Assembly: GCF_947492535.1 (NCBI RefSeq)
Contig: NZ_CANLNH010000002.1
Location: 248,001 to 312,000, forward strand
Length of the DNA: 64,000 nt
Origin: an uncultured Dokdonia sp.
GTDB taxonomy: Bacteria > Bacteroidota > Bacteroidia > Flavobacteriales > Flavobacteriaceae
Direction of reading: 5' to 3'
Shown: positions 61,288 through 64,000 of the stretch, in pieces
How the letters are laid out: each line of letters opens with the position of its first letter
Numbering within the stretch: the first letter of the stretch is position 1
Program-made: the position numbers and the translations under genes
The notes under the pieces: model-generated
Told to the model about the DNA's origin: nothing
Seen by the model: only the letters and a program-made list of their open reading frames with translations
Database searches by the model: none

Positions 61288-62266
61288 GCCCAGCAGTTTT
61301 AGTGGTAGAAATATTAAAAATAGCATCTCCTTGGTATACGAGTGAGGCTTCATTTACATTGATAATATACCCATCATGCGGTGCATTTACAGGATATCTG
61401 AACTTCCCATAAGGATCTGTTATGGTAGCGATATGCTCTCCTTTAGAGATATACTGTCCGCATATTACTTTTACATGCATTAATCCGCTATACTTTGCAC
61501 GCATCCACTTGGTAGCTTCTACAAGCACAGAAGGCTTATTTATAGAAGGAACTTCAATAGCAGATCGTAACATTCCTAAGTGATTTAAAAATCGAATGGC
61601 ACCATCCACTCCCACTTTTGCAATTTCTTTATCACTTACCTTAGATTTCCCCCCTTCAAACAATAAAACAGGAATCCCTAACCTTGAACAGGTAGCGCGG
61701 TAGGATTTTGGGATCGTTTTAGAATGTAATGTAAAAGGAGCATTAAAGATGTCGGCAAATTCTACAGCTGTTTTATTTTGAGGTTCTATGCGTATTTGAG
61801 CTGCGTTAAACCTACTGGCACCTCCCGTATGAAAATCTAAGCAATAGTCTGCAATAGGAAGAATTTTTTTTACAAATTGATAGGCAAACCTACTCGCTAA
61901 AGATCCTCTAGGATTACCAGGAAATACACGATTTAAATCTCTACCATCAGGAAAAGCACGTTTCATATCTAAAAACCCAAAAATATTCAGCACAGGAATA
62001 CAAATAATGGTTCCTTTTTTAGGCTTATTTATTTTTTTAGCGATAAGCTGACGTACAATTTCTACTCCATTGATCTCATCACCATGAATACCTGAGGTTA
62101 TAAGTATCACCGGTCCGGGTTTTTTAGAACGCTCTACAATAACAGGAATTTCAACAGATGAGGTTGTATATAGTTTGGCAAGATTAAAGTTAATAGTAGC
62201 ACTTTCTCCGGGTCCTACTTTTTGTCCTAATAAGGTTAATATATTTTCAGTATCTATAAATGCCAT
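61256..62266 (-). CDS. Succinylglutamate desuccinylase/aspartoacylase family protein
   Basis: A 336-residue zinc carboxypeptidase-like enzyme (M14 fold, AstE/AspA group). The Zn ligands are in LITSGIHGDEINGVEIVRQL (HxxE) and CLDFHTGGASRF (His). NIFGFLDMKRAFPDGRDLNR and VFPGNPRGS match the subgroup encoded next to rimK. The true substrate may be an N-acyl or gamma-glutamyl amino-acid chain, for example removal of glutamates added by RimK; that is inference. The gene is 8 bp after rimK. The last 10 codons overlap the cyclo-ligase gene. Confidence 0.87.
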   Translation of the reverse strand: MAFIDTENILTLLGQKVGPGESATINFNLAKLYTTSSVEIPVIVERSKKPGPVILITSGIHGDEINGVEIVRQLIAKKINKPKKGTIICIPVLNIFGFLDMKRAFPDGRDLNRVFPGNPRGSLASRFAYQFVKKILPIADYCLDFHTGGASRFNAAQIRIEPQNKTAVEFADIFNAPFTLHSKTIPKSYRATCSRLGIPVLLFEGGKSKVSDKEIAKVGVDGAIRFLNHLGMLRSAIEVPSINKPSVLVEATKWMRAKYSGLMHVKVICGQYISKGEHIATITDPYGKFRYPVNAPHDGYIINVNEASLVYQGDAIFNISTTKTAGHGKKEAEEEV

Positions 62267-62274
62267 GTATCTCT

Positions 62275-63147
62275 TTATGTATTTCGCTCAATATAGGAAA
62301 TTATTGCTGTCGCTATGTCTGTTCCGGTGGCTCTTTCTATTCCTTCTAATCCAGGAGAAGAATTTACCTCAAGAATAAGAGGACCTCTTGTACTTTGTAG
62401 CATATCAACGCCAGCAACGCCAAGTCCCATAGCATCTGCAGCTTTAATAGCAGCATATTGTTCGGCTTCAGAAAGTCTAATAATTCGTGCGGTGCCTCCT
62501 CGATGTAAATTGGACCTAAACTCTCCTTCCTTTGCTTGACGTTTCATCGCACCTACAATCTTACCGTCTACAACAAAAGCTCTTAAATCTGCTCCTTGTG
62601 CCTCTTTTATGTATTCTTGTACAATCACTCTGGCTTCAAGACCATTAAAAGCTTCAATAACAGACTCGGCAGCATTTTCTGTTTCGGCAAGTACAACTCC
62701 TAATCCTTGTGTTCCTTCTAATAGCTTTATAACTAAAGGAGCTCCACCCACATGTTGTATTGCTTCTTTTACGTCTCTAGAGTAATTTGTAAAAATAGTT
62801 TTAGGAAGTCCTAATTTAGATTTAGAAAGAATCTGTAAACTTCGCAATTTGTCCCTACTTTTAATAAGAGAGTCTGAGGTAGTTGTCGTAAAAGTACCCA
62901 TCATTTGAAACTGTCTCACTACGGCTGTTCCATAATACGTGATAGATGCACCAATACGAGGAATAATAGCATCTGTAGTATCAAGATGACGCCCTTTGTA
63001 ATACACAGTAGGATTCTTTTTTTGAATAATAAGGTCACATTTTAAAGGGTCAATTACCTCTATACTATGACCTCTTTGCAAGCCCGCTTCTACAAGTCGT
63101 TTTGTAGAATACAGATGTGCATTACGAGAAAGTATTTTCAAATTCAT
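62275..63147 (-). CDS. rimK: RimK family ATP-grasp ligase (ribosomal protein S6 modification)
   Basis: A 290-residue ATP-grasp ligase that adds glutamate residues to the C-terminus of ribosomal protein S6 in E. coli. N-terminal part: [20 protein letters not shown]; central [20 protein letters not shown] and [23 protein letters not shown]-grasp core [37 protein letters not shown] and [15 protein letters not shown] with Mg ligands. Length is typical. It forms a two-gene unit with the aspartoacylase-like gene; a divergent promoter region with uvrC contains palindrome copy 15. Confidence 0.92.
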   Translation of the reverse strand: MNLKILSRNAHLYSTKRLVEAGLQRGHSIEVIDPLKCDLIIQKKNPTVYYKGRHLDTTDAIIPRIGASITYYGTAVVRQFQMMGTFTTTTSDSLIKSRDKLRSLQILSKSKLGLPKTIFTNYSRDVKEAIQHVGGAPLVIKLLEGTQGLGVVLAETENAAESVIEAFNGLEARVIVQEYIKEAQGADLRAFVVDGKIVGAMKRQAKEGEFRSNLHRGGTARIIRLSEAEQYAAIKAADAMGLGVAGVDMLQSTRGPLILEVNSSPGLEGIERATGTDIATAIISYIERNT

Positions 63148-63268
63148 GAAAGAGACATTTTAAACATGGAATTCTGTAGTAAGCGTCATACGATCTTAAC
63201 AGAAATCATTTCTGCAATTTACATATTTCTTGAATGTGTTTTTTACCGCTTGGAAGGATTCTTTATAC

Positions 63269-63282
63269 GCTTTCGCGAAAGC
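63269..63282. repeat. Palindrome copy 15 (rimK-uvrC intergenic)
   Basis: Exact 14-mer within the extended TACGCTTTCGCGAAAGCGTA, about 45 bp before the uvrC -7 box and 122 bp before rimK. Confidence 0.95.
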
Positions 63283-63326
63283 GTACTTTTTATGTATATC
63301 ATCTAGTGTCTATGCAAGAGAATCTA

Positions 63327-63334
63327 TATCTTTG
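63327..63334 (+). promoter_or_regulatory. Putative -7 box directly at the uvrC start
   Basis: TATCTTTG matches TANNTTTG and ends 3 bp before the ATG, implying a leaderless message if used. Confidence 0.45.
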
Positions 63335-63337
63335 AGT

Positions 63338-64000
63338 ATGGAGCTTTCTCAACTCGACATACAATTAAAAACACTCCCAACAAGCCCTGGAATATACCAG
63401 TATTACGATAAAGATGAAAAATTACTCTATGTAGGTAAAGCAAAAAATCTTAAGAAAAGAGTCCTCTCATATTTTAATAAAACGCTTGATAACGGTCGTA
63501 TTCGTACGATGGTTAAAAAAATACATGAAGTACGCCATATTGTAGTAGAGACTGAGACCGATGCATTACTGCTTGAGAATAATTTGATAAAAAAATACCA
63601 ACCTCGGTATAACGTACTTTTAAAAGATGATAAGAGTTATCCCTGGATTTGTATAAAAAATGAACGTTTTCCTAGAGTATTTCCTACTCGACGTTTGATT
63701 AAGGATGGCAGTGAGTATTATGGTCCGTATACGAGCATGAAAACAGTCAAGACATTACTTGATCTTATTAAAAGTTTATATAAGCTTAGAACGTGCAATT
63801 ATGATCTCTCTAAAGAAAAGGTAGCAGCTGGAAAATATAAAGTATGTCTTGAGTATCACTTGGGTAATTGTGAAGGCGGATGTGAAGGAAAACAAACCGA
63901 AGAAGATTATCACAAACATGTAGAACATATCCGTCAGATCGTACGAGGAGATTTTAAGGAATCGTTACATCAGTTTAGAGATCAGATGCAAAAACATGCA
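63338..64000 (+). CDS. uvrC: Excinuclease ABC subunit C (partial, runs off the right edge)
   Basis: The first 221 codons of UvrC, which makes both incisions in nucleotide excision repair. The GIY-YIG nuclease domain is clear: LKTLPTSPGIYQYYDKDEKL, LYVGKAKNLKKRVLSYF, and LENNLIKKYQPRYNVLLKDD with the catalytic Glu/Asn region. Then YPWICIKNERFPRVFPTRR, GSEYYGPYTS and CEGGCEGKQTEEDY follow as in other Bacteroidota UvrC. The start ATG fits the family; an upstream ATG at 63312 meets a stop after seven codons. The rest lies outside the window. Confidence 0.95.
   Translation, partial: MELSQLDIQLKTLPTSPGIYQYYDKDEKLLYVGKAKNLKKRVLSYFNKTLDNGRIRTMVKKIHEVRHIVVETETDALLLENNLIKKYQPRYNVLLKDDKSYPWICIKNERFPRVFPTRRLIKDGSEYYGPYTSMKTVKTLLDLIKSLYKLRTCNYDLSKEKVAAGKYKVCLEYHLGNCEGGCEGKQTEEDYHKHVEHIRQIVRGDFKESLHQFRDQMQKHA

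Overview
The window reads as a low-GC (roughly one third G+C) chromosome segment of a marine-type member of the Flavobacteriaceae (Bacteroidota). Evidence: type IX secretion C-terminal sorting domains, Bacteroidota-style -7 promoter boxes (TANNTTTG), flavobacterial gene families (DUF4837, DUF4175, OmpH-like lipoproteins, head-GIN proteins, S41 peptidase next to rnpA) and many lipoproteins. The species cannot be fixed from sequence alone. The abundance of the palindrome GCTTTCGCGAAAGC reminds me of Dokdonia-like genomes, but that is recollection, not proof.

Layout. 1-10.6 kb (minus strand): a surface-polysaccharide operon with a partial Wzy-like polymerase, GT4 glycosyltransferase, Wzx flippase, GDP-fucose synthesis (fcl, gmd) and a Wzz-like protein. 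It is headed by an unnamed phosphorylase-like protein, a GH3-family protein and an M23 peptidase. 10.7-18.8 kb: tatA, a DUF4837 lipoprotein, a lytic transglycosylase with LysM domains, pgk, holB and small membrane or lipoproteins. 18.8-25.6 kb (minus): methyltransferase, mnmG, ybeY and a giant DUF4175 protein, with three parS-like sites around mnmG. 25.7-32.5 kb: an alkB-like hydroxylase, an Abi-alpha gene bracketed by 76-bp direct repeats, gltX and an SPFH protein. 32.6-37.3 kb: three tandem 1,585-bp units, each encoding a secreted seven-repeat propeller-like protein; a fourth paralogue lies at 49.0-50.5 kb. 37.7-48.6 kb: glnS, folB, tRNA-Cys, a LysE-type exporter, a GIN-domain protein, M1 aminopeptidase and rnr. 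50.5-51.4 kb: an AT-rich gap holding DnaA-box-like words. 51.4-64 kb: rpiB, a GNAT enzyme, then a minus-strand operon rnpA-DUF4349-ctpA-ompA-desaturase, a two-kinase/one-regulator signalling cluster, 5-FTHF cyclo-ligase, an aspartoacylase-like enzyme with rimK, and the start of uvrC.

The most striking signal is the palindrome GCTTTCGCGAAAGC: 15 exact copies in 64 kb. Ten lie inside genes, nine of them read in the one frame that gives Ala-Phe-Ala-Lys-Ala. All five exact intergenic copies are extended to the 20-bp palindrome TACGCTTTCGCGAAAGCGTA. Other points of note are an OmpA-family gene whose only plausible start codon is ATT, a sterol desaturase gene broken by a one-base deletion in a homopolymer, and the duplicated DNA flanking the Abi-alpha gene.
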